DNA of 64,000 nucleotides from Coenobita brevimanus (GCA_032717465.1 CM064669.1:42973853-43037852); one strand, 5' to 3'. Counted from the stretch's first letter, positions 46,600-56,863 are shown. Notes: generated by a model not told the origin, from the sequence alone. Made by a program: numbers and translations.

Positions 46600-47335
46600 T
46601 CTCTTATAAGTAGTGTATGTGTATTTGTGGACAGCTGGGGGTGATTCCGGTTTTGGTAGTGATGATGATTGGGGAGAATTAGATCAGAACCTAGGGTTTC
46701 CCGACCACTCTCCATGATGTACTGGGAGCGATGTTTTGGGGAGCAGAAGGGTGATGTCTGGAGATGATGGGGAGAAGGAAGAGGGCTTGGTGTGGGATAT
46801 GGGTAAGTTGGTCACAAAGACTGTTTAGTATGAAAAGATGAATCTGTCTGGGATTGTAGTACCAGCCCCTCTGTCTCTGTCCAGGGTTGTTGACATGCCA
46901 GGCCGACGACTTGGCGTTTAAATCACCACCCAGTATGATGTTGGGTATGTTAGTGATGTGGTGTATCTGTGGAGAGTAATTGTGTGGTACTGTGGGGGAC
47001 GATTAGCAGGGGGAATGTATGTGTTAGCGATTGTTAGTGTGCGATTTGTTACCAAGCGCTTGTATTTTAATTGATTGTATTTCTGTTGTGGTGTCATGTG
47101 GGGGGAGAAGTGACTTTGTGGTGTGCACTGGTATCTGCAAAGTTGATGGATATTATGTACCAGGGTGATGAGGTCCACCTCCACCGCCGTCGGCCCGGTC
47201 TTGTCAGATAATGGTGGTGAAGTTATGGAGTATCGGTGTTTTCTGTGCTCTGTGTAGTTTTTGTTTCTTGTAAAGATGGCAATGTGTATGTTCTGTTGTT
47301 TGGTGAATTGTGTGTGAGTTCATGTATTTTGGTGT
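46600..47335 (-). pseudogene. LINE AP-type endonuclease
   Basis: This would nick the genomic target. Pieces in three frames: NNNINILQ (47360), VEVDLITLVHNIHQ (47175), RTLTIANTYIPPANRPPQY (47050) and, one frame over, IILGGDLNAKSSAWHVNN (46935-46880), the GDxN catalytic block. The later SDH block appears as LGSDLILP near 46680, with the histidine replaced. The frameshift between YIPP and GGDLN is near 46935. Confidence 0.75.
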
Positions 47336-47344
47336 TTATGCCAT

Positions 47345-47803
47345 CTATGTTTGAATCTGAAGGATGTTTATGTTGTTATTGTGCGATGTGTGTTGGCTGC
47401 TGCAGCAGCCTGGGGGGAGGGTGGTGTGGGTGGAGGGGAAGGGTGGTAGGAGGAGAGATTGTGATGGAGGTAAGGGTTGAGGTGGATTAGGATGGGTTGG
47501 AATGGGAGGAGTTGGGGGACTGGATGGTGTGGGAAGGATCAGGTGGGTTTGGCTGTGGAGGTGTGAAGGAAGTAGGAGTAGGATTGGGAAGGGGGGGTTC
47601 AAGTGGGTGGGCGGAAGGAGCATAAGGAGCAGGTCCAGGTGTTTGTGCTTAATGTTTCCTGGATGAAAGTGTTGTGCAGGTGTAATGGGTCCAGTTCTTG
47701 CAGGAGTTGCACTGAACTGAATCCTTTGTCTGTCGGCTCGACGTGATAGGTTTTGAGCATATTGGACATATGTATTTGTTGGTGGGTCCTGGATTGCTCT
47801 CAA
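47345..47803 (-). pseudogene. LINE N-terminal NPGP motif and PHD-like cluster
   Basis: The frame ending at 47649 reads HIESNPGPTNKYICPICSK, then QCNSCKNWTHYTC: an NPGP word followed by a CxxC...CxxC..W.H..C cluster of PHD/RING appearance. The overlapping frame to 47345 continues as a Pro/Leu/His-rich linker, so a frameshift lies near 47650. IESNPGP matches the C-terminal end of 2A-type ribosome-skipping peptides (D-x-E-x-N-P-G-P) except that the position expected to be Asp is His and the upstream part is truncated. Confidence 0.7.
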
Positions 47804-47809
47804 TGTGTG

Positions 47810-47818
47810 TGGGAAGGT
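47810..47818. repeat. Target-site duplication, right copy
   Basis: TGGGAAGGT, the partner of 44138-44146. Confidence 0.6.
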
Positions 47819-48200
47819 TTAATGTGGTGGTGGTGGGAAAGTGTAGTGTGCTGGTGGAGGGAATGTGTAGTGTGCTGGTGTGGGAATGTGTAGTGTGCTG
47901 GTCGTGGGAATGTGCTGTGTGGTGGTAGTGCGGAGGGTGTAGTGTGGTGATGGTTGTGGTAGTGAGGATGTTGTGTGGCGGTGGTGATAGTTGTGGTGGG
48001 GGGGGAAATGTAGTTTGGTTGTAGTGGGGGCTGAGTGTACTGTAGTAGTAGTGAGAGTCGGGAGGATGAAGTGTGGTGGTGGGGAGGTTGTAGTGAGGTG
48101 GTGGTGGTGAGGGTGAACTGTGGTGAGGGTGTAGTGTGGTGGTAGTGGGGAGTGGGTAGTGTAATGGTGGTGGGAGTGGGGAGTGTGGCAAAATGTAGGG
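47819..48200 (+). repeat. G-rich minisatellite (copy 2, right part)
   Basis: Continues the array interrupted at 44146, with more diverged units. It then joins the unique part of the duplication at about 48181 (GTGTAGGGTAATGTG-type text), as copy 1 does at 16505. Confidence 0.93.
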
Positions 48201-48407
48201 TAATGTGTGGTGTTGTGGTGTAGGCAACGGCTGTGCGTTAGGCTTCATCGTTCTATTAGTTTTATGGTGGTATGCACGGAACGCCACATTATATATTCTG
48301 ATAATAGCTACATTCCAGACGATATTGGTATTCTCCTGCTCCAATATAAGCTGAAGTAGGACTTAATTATAAAAAAAAATAACAAATAAATAAATAATTG
48401 AACAAAC

Positions 48408-48707
48408 TAGAGGGGCACACATTGAAGGGCATCTCTCCAACAAGGCAACGTATTTACCAAACTACTCATCATAATGGGTTAGGTATCCTCATCACTGATT
48501 AGGGTTTCATAAAAAAAGTTATCCGGATCCAGAATCTGTAATACGATCCGGATCGGTCCTAAAAGTTACTCGATTGTTCCCTGGGACATGGGCTATCCAC
48601 CCACCAAATTTGGTCCATATCCCCTTTTTACTTTTTGAGTAATCATGCTAACAAACTAAAAAAAAAGGGGAGGGGGGATGACAACATACTCCCCTTGTCT
48701 GAGAGAG
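48408..48707 (+). mobile_element. About 300-bp insertion absent from duplication copy 1
   Basis: Copy 1 passes directly from AATGAATAAAT to AAACTTAATAAAA (about 16725-16740). Here the same words flank about 300 extra bases. The insert contains TACGATCCGGATCGGTCC, ACATGGGCTATCCACCCACC, AAATTTGGTCCATATCCC and TTTTTGAGTAATCATGCTAA followed by an A-rich stretch. I recall this wording from a dispersed repeat of marine invertebrates, but the class is unknown to me. Confidence 0.65.
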
Positions 48708-48824
48708 TAAACTTAATAAAAATGACTATAGCACCCCACCCATTATTTCAACTGAACCCAAAGATTTTCTTTAGCTGACTACTTCCTAACACACTGAGGA
48801 CTGAAAACAACCTTGATGATGATG

Positions 48825-48826
<2 letters not shown>

Positions 48827-48860
<34 letters not shown>
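48827..48860. repeat. (CT)n microsatellite
   Basis: CT run orthologous in position to 16849-16900 in the other duplication copy, but shorter (34 versus 52 bases). Confidence 0.98.
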
Positions 48861-48864
<4 letters not shown>

Positions 48865-49045
48865 AACTTTTTTCTCATTAAGGATGAAGTGTGCTAGTAA
48901 TACAATCACCCATTCTTTGTCTCTCACCTTTTTACACTTGTTCTATCATTCTCCCTAATTTTCCCCAATCTTCATTCTCGCTTCCATCATTATTTTTGCG
49001 ATTATCAACCCTTTCAATAACGATCACCTTTTGAAATTCATGTTT

Positions 49046-49438
49046 TACCCTCCACCTGACAAAGTTAGGGGAATGTGTTGTTTTCACCCGGATCACTAGG
49101 CGTCCGCCTGTAGAGTAGGGCGGCAGGGCAGCTGGCTGGGCGGAGATTTTTCGTTTCTGGGCCAGAACTCAATGTATTTACTATAGAATCATGAAAATTT
49201 CACATAGTTGTGTCTTATAGTGAACTGGTGCCTTTTGATAGACAGAATGCTGTGTCTTGTTTTTGTTTGTTTTTTTGAAAAATGAAAAAAAAAAAAAACT
49301 CCAAAGACTACAATGCGACCTGCACAAAGAATGTTAAACGTCCTCATGACACTCTCTTTACGCCCAAGTTAGGTGTGCTGGGGAGGTGGGGGTTAAGTGG
49401 TCAGATGGAGGGTTGCAACTGCGTAGAGTTGCCTATGT
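49046..49438. mobile_element. About 390-bp insertion absent from duplication copy 1
   Basis: In copy 1 the flanks are joined near 17085-17103. The insert starts near CCCTCCACCTGACAAAGTTA, holds a 14-A run (49284-49300) and ends near AGAGTTGCCTATG. There is no coding frame beyond 75 codons and no visible target duplication. Class unknown. A deletion from copy 1 is the alternative. Confidence 0.55.
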
Positions 49439-49814
49439 TTTCTTCTTCCAGTCGATTTTATGTAACTCAGGGGAAACTTATCGAAATGAATGAGTTAGAT
49501 ATTCATTAGCTCCTTCATTACCAGATGTCAGCTCTAACCTAAAATATATTGTCCGTAGGGAAAATCAATGAAAATTAAATCACTGTAGTGTTGTAAGAAA
49601 AGGAAAGCAGCACTAATTTTTACTTCCCAATTTATTTAGTTTCCTTTGTCTCCTCTGTCTCATTAGTTGATCGTCAATATTTTTTGCCAACAAATTCCTC
49701 ACATTATCCACTGTATTTTTTTAGCTTAAGCAAGTACCGGTGGTAGATGGTGGCGACCATCATCCTTTCACTTGATGTAATGTTGCCACTTCCTCGTTTT
49801 TGGCAATCTATCTC

Positions 49815-49914
49815 NNNNNNNNNNNNNNNNNNNNNNNNNNNNNNNNNNNNNNNNNNNNNNNNNNNNNNNNNNNNNNNNNNNNNNNNNNNNNNNNNNNNNN
49901 NNNNNNNNNNNNNN
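49815..49914. other. Assembly gap (100 N)
   Basis: Exactly 100 N, the conventional length for a gap of unknown size. It cuts the right end of duplication copy 2, so left and right flanks may not be truly adjacent. Confidence 0.98.
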
Positions 49915-50182
49915 AATTATATGCTGATCTCTTCACAAAGCCTAAACACTCACCTGACAGTAAAGGAAAACAAAAGAGGTGCTAACACCTTCATCCTTTT
50001 TCACTAGTGTTAATACACACAGAGTGGTTCTGTTTCATAATAATATATTCAAGTATATAGTGATTATGCATCCACAAATAATACTAGGATTGTTTCACTT
50101 ACCGATCTTTTGTAACGTAGTATACAATAACAAATATACACTCCAACATATAAAAAGCTCGTACATTTTTTTCTTTTTCTTC

Positions 50183-50183
<1 letters not shown>
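49915..50183. other. No recognised feature
   Basis: Short unique stretch between the gap and the GT tract. The CTCACCTGACAGTAAAGG words near 49950 resemble CTCACCTGAAAGTAAAGG at 2207-2224. Confidence 0.4.

Positions 50184-50268
<85 letters not shown>
50184..50268. repeat. (GT)n microsatellite at a LINE 3' end
   Basis: An 85-base perfect GT run directly touching the CR1-like 3' end at 50269. Confidence 0.98.
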
Positions 50269-50269
<1 letters not shown>

Positions 50270-51049
50270 CTTACCTAATTGTTCTTGCCTAATTATATAT
50301 CTTTACAGGAATGAGTCAAGCTCGTACTGTCTCGTGTCTTAAGCCATATTTATCGTGCACATATCCTCAAATTTGTGGGTGTTTTGCTTTACACTATTTC
50401 ATTCAGTAGTGCATTCCATTGATCAAGTACTCTGTTTGGGAAACTGGGAATTTTCCTTACGTCTTTACCTCCTCTCTTCTGTATGCGGTTTTTTTGAGTG
50501 TCCTCTTGCATGATGCTTCTCTCCATATGTTAAGTAATCATTTATGTCCTATTTTCTCCTTCCCTGATATGCACGTATATAGCATTATCCTTGTCACCTC
50601 TTTTCCTCCTCTCCTGTAGTGTTGGCAGCTTCTCGGTTTATTTAGTCTTTCTTCGTAGCTTAGGTCCCTTAAGCATTGGTATCCATCTTGTAGCGGCCCT
50701 TTGGAACTTTTTCAATCTTGTCTATGTGTTTTTGGAGATGGACTCCAGACTACTGATGCATATTCCAGGGTTGGTCTAATGAATGATGTTATTATCGCTA
50801 AACAGCATGTCTTCATTTATGTATAACGAATGCTATTCTCATATTTGCTACCAAACGGAGCGTATACATGTTCCGTACCTTCTCGCTGATGTGGTCAACC
50901 GGAGATAGTCTGTTATTGATATCCACACTTCGTCCTTCTCTCGTTTCTGATGTATATAAGGTTTTATTTCCTAATGTATAATCCCAATCAGGTCTTTTTC
51001 CACTTTTACCAAACTTGATTACATGACACTTGTCCACATTGGATTCCAT

Positions 51050-51930
51050 TTGCTATGTATTACTCCATTTCTGAAGTTTATTTAATTCTTTCTTGTAGCT
51101 CTTTACAAGAGTCTGTGTTAGTAATTCTCCTTTTGTATTTTTGCATCATTTGCAAACATATTCAGATAGTTTTCATTTCCAATGTTACTGTTTATATGTT
51201 TATATACACTAAAAACATGATTGATGCCAGCACTGAACCCTGTAGTGCTCCACTAGTCACTTCTTTCCATGATGAGTGAGTTTCCTCTTAGTACTGTTCT
51301 CATTTCTCTTTTTATGATAAAAATCTTGCATCCAACAAAACAGTTTGCATCGAATTCCTCTATTGATGGTACAGTTTCCATAGAAGTCTTTGGTGTGGTA
51401 CTGTGTCAAATGCTTTTTCCTGAAATCTAAATAGATACTGTCCACACATCCTTCTCTTGCCTGTACTGTGTTTGTTACTCAGTCATGATAGCTCAACAGA
51501 TTATGATGATTTTCCTATTCTGGCTCATTTGTCTTTCTGTTATCATACTATGATTGTTCTAGATGAGTTATCCAAGCTTTTTTTATAAGCTTTTCCCATA
51601 ATACCTTGCTTACAGCACTGGTCAGTGATACTGGTCAGTAGTTGAGTGGATTTTGTCTATTTCCTTCCTTGAATAAGGGGACAATATTTGCTTTCTTCCA
51701 AATATCAGATTGGTTACTTTGACTCAAGGATTTTTTGAAAAATTAAAAATAATGGTTTACTTAACTCTCCTTTTTGCCTTCTCGTAGTACCCAACTGTGA
51801 AATTTCATCAGGACCACTTGCTTTTCCTCTGTCTAATTTATTTAACTCCTTCTGTATTACTTTTTCTGCTATTTGTATATCAGGTGATACTTTGTGTGGA
51901 CATGCATGTTCCACATAGTCCCTCTCAAAC
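51050..51930 (-). pseudogene. CR1-like reverse transcriptase
   Basis: Pieces in order: KELNKLDRGKASGPDEIS (about 51860-51800), ELSKPLFLIFQK, KANIVPLFKEGNRQNPLNY (about 51700-51640), VDSIYLDFRKK (motif A area, about 51445-51415) and, near 51142-51159, NMFANDAKI where the family usually has MFADDAKI. The first catalytic aspartate of motif C is therefore asparagine. The downstream frame 51049-50813 (ESNVDKCHVIKFGK, YTLGNKTL) is the usual segment after the palm. Non-functional. Confidence 0.82.
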
Positions 51931-52539
51931 CACTAATTTCTTCTGTAAAAAATAATTGGAAGTGTATTTAGCCGCTTCACAAATGTCTTTCTCTTGTGTA
52001 TAAGTGATTCCCTTGTCCATAATGGATTGTATTATATCTTTTACTTTGGTTTTGCTTCTGATGTAGCTGTAAAGCAACTTTGGTTGATCTCTACTTTTAT
52101 TTATTATATCCTCCTCAAACTGTTTTGGGGCTTCCCTCCTTATTCTTGTATAATCGTTTCTTGCCTGTTTGTAGGTAATATGGCCCTTTCACTATTATTG
52201 TCTCTCAAAACCAATATTCTAGCATAAATCTCTTCTTTCTTTTGATATTTTACATTCTGTGATGAACCATTTCTGTATTTTCTTACCTGCTTCTTTGTGC
52301 TGTGGGATGTACTTCTGGACTCCTATTTCCGCAAAATTCTTTTATAATTTTTTATATACAGCATTTAAATCTTGTCCTCTAAGCTCATTTTTCCAATCAA
52401 CTACTAAGAAATACTTCTTTCGTCTTGATAATTTCCCTTTTTATGGTTTAGACTCTTTTCGTAACTTTCATTGCTGTTAACTAATATCATCTTTTATACT
52501 GAAGATGTAATTTGATACTGTATAGTCGCTTTTGCTGAA

Positions 52540-53565
52540 ATTGGAGGGTGATATAATAAACTGTCAATGTCATTTTCTTGCCTACGCTACAATGCATCTA
52601 GATCTAGCGTGAAGGTACATCGAGTCATAACTGGTGGGAGGCGGTGGCTGAATCGGTAGAGAGGCGGCCTGCAGTCCTGATGAACCCAGGTTGGAATCCT
52701 GGCTGGGCGAGGGAACCGTTTAAGGATTTGAATTTCATAAAAAGCGGACTTTCCTGATCTACCAGATGACCCACCGACATGTCATAAAAGTATCCCCGCT
52801 AATATCTTGACCACCAGTCCTGCCTTAGAACCAGCCCTAGCATGTATTCAATATGGACGGTGGGTGTTAGCACCAGAAGTGGTGTATGTAAAGGAGTGTA
52901 TAGTGTGTAGGAGGACTACTGGACTATGAGAACATGACAATGAAGCCTATGTTAGAAGTCGGACACATAAAAAAACAAAAAAATAAAAACATGTTGCGTT
53001 GAGAAAAACTCTTGCACGAGATCCAGGGGCTTTGGTCCCGACAAGCTTTAGCTTGGCTATTACATCTAGAGTATTCCAATTGATATTTGTATTAAAATCT
53101 CCAGTTAGTATAATTCTTTCTGATTTCTCTTCCATTTACGTAGTAATGATCTTCTGAATTGTACCCTCTGCCAGGTCACTCATATTCGTCTCTTTTCCCA
53201 TGTGTTTGATCTGCCGGTGGCATGTACAAAATTGGCTACTAATTACTTTCCAGCTTCAGATGTGTTGAAGTCTCTACTGCAATCAGTTCTACTTGTGATG
53301 GTATCATCTAGTTTTATTTCATTGACTTTTAGATTTTTCTTAGTTAATATCTATAATTCCTCCTCCTCTTTTTTAAATTTCTGTCTCTTCTCCATATATT
53401 GTTATTCCTCTAAGTTTAGTATGTCATTGGATCATCCTTGGTATTAATTTTGTTTCAGTTAGGCATATTATTTGTGGTTCATTTTTCTCTGACATAATTC
53501 ATTCATCTCCAGTAATTTAGATACCATTCCATCCACATTTGAGTACATCAACTTTGTATCATCTT
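52540..53565 (-). pseudogene. CR1-like endonuclease, split by a SINE
   Basis: EPQIICLTETKLIP (about 53485-53445) is the ETK metal-binding block of AP-type endonucleases. IILTGDFNTNINWNTLD (53115-53066) holds GDFN. The sequence is then interrupted at 53062 and resumes at 52602, giving NTLDAL followed by RQENDIDSLLYHPP. Removing the insert and one duplication copy restores a plausible junction, though stops remain. Confidence 0.78.
52595..53070 (+). mobile_element. SINE-2 (tRNA-derived) nested in the CR1-like LINE
   Basis: CATCTAGA at 52595-52602 and 53063-53070 frames 460 inserted bases: an 8-bp target duplication. The tRNA-like head has a perfect A-box, TGGCTGAATCGG (52645-52656), and a B-box with one change, GGTTGGAATCC (52689-52699). 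The head would act as an RNA polymerase III promoter. An A-rich segment with CAAAAAAATAAAAAC lies near 52978-52991, but about 70 further bases follow before the duplication. About 25 bases also precede the head, so the insert may be a composite. Confidence 0.8.
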
Positions 53566-53879
53566 GTGTATATACTTGTCAGTGACCATGGTTCTACTAC
53601 TACCTTCCTGCTTTTTTATTCCTCTCACCTGTATTTGTGTACCACTTTCGTATTTCTATGCAATCCTACTTACTTTGTAAAAAATAAATGTGTTTTTCTC
53701 ACTCTCCTGATCTTCCTCATATTTTTGTTTTTGCTTCCTTCCTCTTCTTTTTCAGTAATTCCAGTTCCTACTCTTGTGTTGGCATCTTTTTATCCATACA
53801 TTTTTGAACTCCTCTTTTTCCATAAAGATTCTTTGCATTTGTATAGTATCTCCTCCACAGATGTTTACACTCTGGAAAG

Positions 53880-54648
53880 TCACTTTAGAAGGTCTTTGTA
53901 TCTTGCTTTTCTCATTATTTCCCTGAACCCTTTGTGTTCCTCTATGTCTTTACTACAGATTTCCTCTGATACTTCCTTCAGTAAGCTCATTACATTTGCC
54001 ATCTCCTTTTCGTCTCTTGTGATCTTGTTTTTTACTTCTTCCTCTTCTATACCAGTGATTACTATAGATTTGTTGATAACTACTGAATCTCTGTCTATCT
54101 TTGGATTGTTTTGGATTATTCTTTTCACTTCCTTTTAATGCTTTTTCCTCTACCCTGGTTTCTAAGTCTTTCTTTACTTTCACCATTTCAGCATACGTGG
54201 TTTCCACATCATTTTTGTAGCTTTGCACAGCTTCATTCACCTGTGTTATCTTCTCAATATCACTGCTCTGGTTTATCAGACTGCTTACTTGCCTAATTGT
54301 CTCTGTATCATTTTTGAACTCTTCCATAATACTCTCGTGATTGACTACTGTACTTGCCATTTCACTCATTTTCTTCCTAAGTGTACTCAATTCCACCGTT
54401 AGTTCACTGATGGTTGTGTCTTTCTTGTTGGCCTCCTTCCCTAGTTTTTCTATTTCTTCCTTTTGCAAGTGCATCTGCTTCTTTATATCATCAATTTCAT
54501 TTTTGAAAGCCATCTCCAGTTTGTGAACACGTTCAACTAGTCTATTGTGAGTCTCCACTTCAACCAGTTCTTGGTAGAAATCATCATCTTGCTTTCTACC
54601 TTTATCCCTTTTCTTTTCCAAATTTGCTTTACTAAAGTATGTGTCCAT
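53880..54648 (-). pseudogene. CR1-like ORF1 (coiled-coil protein)
   Basis: Frame 54648-53953 begins MDTYFSKANLEKKRDKGRKQ and carries a long run rich in Glu, Lys, Asn and Asp with regularly spaced hydrophobics (about residues 25-165, for example HLQKEEIEKLGKEANKKD), typical of the coiled coil of LINE ORF1 proteins that assemble on element RNA. After a frameshift near 54130 the frame 54128-53880 continues with IVITGIEEEEVKNKITRDEK. VITGIEE at the start of this segment resembles the RNA-binding part of such ORF1s. The ATG at 54648 is plausible as the real start. Confidence 0.7.
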
Positions 54649-54930
54649 TTTGCAATACTAAAAGCACAGAGTACATGTACTTACATTCCCCCATGCAGTT
54701 GTAGTCTAAACAAACCTCAGCTGACTGAGCACATTCTTTCGCCTCTCGGTTCTCTTTTCTGTTTGAACAAGTCTTGTTTAAACTTTTTTTTTTCTTTTAA
54801 TAATGAAAAATCATTTAGTCTAACCTGGTATAGAGCTTGACTCATATAAAGATACTAATTTAGGTAATGTCACTGGCCGTGATGGCTCGGTATGGAGCGC
54901 CTACGACGCACGTCTGCTCTCCCTGACTCC

Positions 54931-54932
<2 letters not shown>

Positions 54933-54972
<40 letters not shown>
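54933..54972. repeat. (GT)n microsatellite
   Basis: Perfect GT run of 40 bases. Confidence 0.98.
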
Positions 54973-54973
<1 letters not shown>

Positions 54974-55329
54974 CAACTCGTACACACCAACATACATACT
55001 AGATGCAGTATACTGTATGCATAAATCTTTGATGGACTCTTAACACGTTCGTCAAAAATATTTACGTATAGTACACTGACATTCAGTACGTAACGCCATC
55101 GATGACCATACTATAAAAGGATCCTGTAATTCCCACCCGCCATTTGCCATTAACAACTAACTTTTACCTGCTTCACCAGGTATTTATTCCCCAATTTGGC
55201 GCTAATACAAACCAATAACCTTGGAATTTTTAAGCACCTTTTCTATCCTAAATTCCCAAATGACCCAACTGTGTTTGCGACAGTTTGGGTTATGGGTGTT
55301 TGTTACACGAGGCGCCTTGCAGCTTCCAT
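54973..55329. other. No recognised feature
   Basis: Short unique stretch before the R1 copies; nothing recognised. Confidence 0.4.
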
Positions 55330-55486
55330 TATTAATCCCTTCAGCACGATGATGTAATTCTGTTCTATTACTGATACTGCCAGACGCTTTTACTTAGCTT
55401 AGATCATCCTTGTAGTGAAGGGTTTAATGAAGGCTATATTTAACCCCTTCAGTCCGATGATGTATGACAGTATTTTATGCTCTTTC
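55330..55486 (-). repeat. R1 repeats beside a LINE truncation point
   Basis: TTAATCCCTTCAGCACGATG and ACCCCTTCAGTCCGATGATG stand about 100 bases apart. Between them, on the minus strand, GTAAAAGCGTCTGGCAGTAT is an R1 core. The sequence joins the LINE directly at about 55487. Confidence 0.6.
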
Positions 55487-56067
55487 TATTGGAGGGGGAT
55501 AACTTTGACACCTGTAGTTGCAAACGTCTTTTCCAAAATCTTGTTGAACAGAATAGAGCCAGTAATTGATAAAATTTTAAGAGAAGAACAAGCAGGATTT
55601 AGAAAGGGTCGAGGTTGTAATGATCAATTTTTTTTTTGTAAGGCATCTAATGCAACAAGCTAATGAGATGAAAATGCCACTTAGTATGTGTTTTGTGGAT
55701 TTTGAAAAGGCGTTTGATAGTGTTTCACGTGGAGCTATGTTGAAAATTATGAGATTCTATGGTATACCAAAAAAAGTTTGTAAATATTATTAGAAGCCTG
55801 TATGATGGTACTTTTTGTAAGATAATCGTGGATTGTTCTTTGAGTGATCCATTTGAAGTTAGGTCAGAAGTGATTCAAGGAGGAGTTCTTTCGCCTTTGC
55901 TGTTAATTTTGGTTATGGATTATGTTATGAGAAAGGTTGTAAGAAGAACAGGTGCAGGAATTAACTGGCAAGAAAATATGAGGCTGATGGAGTTGGACTA
56001 TGCTGATGATATATACAGGTATTGTACTGATTTGCGCAAGGATTTACGAGATGCAGAGGGTGCTTGA
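55487..56067 (+). pseudogene. RTE-like reverse transcriptase, palm region
   Basis: Pieces: WRGITLTPVVANVFSKILLN, LREEQAGFRKGRGCNDQ (to 55635), a frameshift at a T-run (55626-55637), then MCFVDFEKAFDSVSRGAMLK (motif A), a frameshift at about 55772, NIIRSLYDGTFCKIIVD, EVIQGGVLSPLLLILVMDYV (motif B; the usual cysteine after QG is glycine) and LMELDYADDI (motif C intact at about 55993-56010). The C-x-D-D residues needed for catalysis remain, but the frames are broken. Confidence 0.88.
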
Positions 56068-56785
56068 TTGTCTGGTGGAGGAAGGAGAAAAAGTTGGATT
56101 GGTAATAAATTGCGGTAAGACCGATAATATTAATATGAACGTGGAGAACCAAATCGATTGTGTAACTGGACATAATGTGGTGAGGAATGTAGAAAATTTT
56201 AAATATCTGGGAACGATTGTATCATCTATTGAATCATTAAACAATGAAACTGAGAGGATTAGACAGGCTTGGCGAGCTGTTGGAATGTTGAAATTTGTTT
56301 GGAATAATAACCTGCTTTCCGTGCTTACTAAAGTAAAAATTTACAAGTCCATGGTTAGACCAATTTTAATTTATGGGCATGAGTCTTGGTACAGTACAAT
56401 AGCAACAGATCAGAAAGTATTAGGATTTGAGAATAAAATACTGAGAAGGATTCTTGGGGTAAAATATCAGGACAGAGAGAGTTACAAACGAAAGAGTAAG
56501 GGATATTATGAGAGTGGAACCAGTTGATATGTGAGACTGTCTCGCTGGAAATGGCTGGGGCACATGTATAGAAAAGAAGGCAGTTTAATACAGGATGTGC
56601 CAGAGCGGACAGCTAGAGGAAGAAAAGGCAGATGTAGGCCGAGGGAAACCTGGTTGAGGACAATGAAAAGAGAAGCGGGAGAGGAGTGTTGGTGGGACCT
56701 GAAGGAGATGGCAAGAGACAAATATTGGTGGAGAGAGTTCATCGAGGCCCTTTGCATCCCGTGCGATGCTACAGGAAATGATTGA
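56000..56785 (+). pseudogene. RTE-like LINE thumb and C-terminus
   Basis: Frame 56000-56527 continues after motif C: VEEGEKVGLVINCGKTD, NVENFKYLGTIVSS, ETERIRQAWRAVGMLK, KVKIYKSMVRPILIYGHESW and NKILRRILGVKYQDRES. A shift near 56480 leads to frame 56531-56785 with RLSRWKWLGHMYRKEGS, RGRKGRCRPRETWLRTMKRE and the final DLKEMARDKYWWREFIEA. This C-terminal order is typical for the family. The stop is about 12 bases before the (TA)n tail. Confidence 0.88.
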
Positions 56786-56792
56786 CTAACTG

Positions 56793-56794
<2 letters not shown>

Positions 56795-56863
<69 letters not shown>

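Larger units (their letters stand above)
44147..47809 (-). mobile_element. APE-type LINE inserted in the minisatellite
   Basis: A 3.66 kb minus-strand element. From its 5' end it reads an NPGP motif and PHD-like cysteine cluster (47803-47649), a Pro-rich linker, an AP-type endonuclease (about 47330-46600), reverse transcriptase (46005-45204), a thumb and a C-terminal C-x2-C-x7-H-x4-C finger (near 44320). It ends in a (TAC)n tail (44147-44160 on the plus strand reads AGTAGTAGTAGTAG). The matching TGGGAAGGT on both sides and resumption of minisatellite indicate target-primed insertion. The 5' end starts abruptly within the N-terminal motif, so the element is slightly 5'-truncated. Several frameshifts break it. 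Clade uncertain (jockey/I/CR1 range). Confidence 0.9.
43820..49814 (+). repeat. Segmental duplication, copy 2 (interrupted)
   Basis: Colinear with 15295-17470 but enlarged by a LINE (44147-47809) and by two further blocks absent from copy 1 (about 48408-48707 and 49046-49438). Matching blocks are the G-rich minisatellite on both sides of the LINE, 48181-48407, 48708-48860, 48866-49045 and 49439-49800. The right edge is lost in the N gap, and sequence after the gap does not match copy 1. Confidence 0.9.
50269..54780 (-). mobile_element. CR1-like LINE, nearly full length but decayed
   Basis: The minus strand reads a coiled-coil ORF1 (54648-53880), endonuclease (about 53560-52550), reverse transcriptase (51930-51050) and the conserved C-terminal/3' region (to 50269). 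The plus-strand start TTCTTACCTAATTGTTCTTGC is the reverse complement of a CR1-type 3' end I recognise from decapods. Blocks such as CCAGGGTTGGTCTAATGAATG and GACTCCAGACTACTGATGCA continue it. A 460-base SINE insertion splits the endonuclease. Many stops and frameshifts occur. The 5' boundary is approximate. Confidence 0.88.
55487..56795 (+). mobile_element. RTE-like LINE remnant, 5'-truncated
   Basis: A plus-strand element starting in the middle of the RT (WRGITL at 55487) and running through palm, thumb and C-terminus to a stop near 56785, then straight into (TA)n. At least four frameshifts. Motif wording (FVDFEKAFDSVSR, VLSPLLLILVMDYVMRK, MELDYADDI) fits RTE-like LINEs. It is a different family from LINE A. 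Confidence 0.9.

Noticed and set aside
54865..54932. tRNA-like reading of GGCCGTGATGGCTCGGTATG near a GT tract
   Set aside because: The A-box fit is poor, no B-box follows at the right distance and the arms do not pair.
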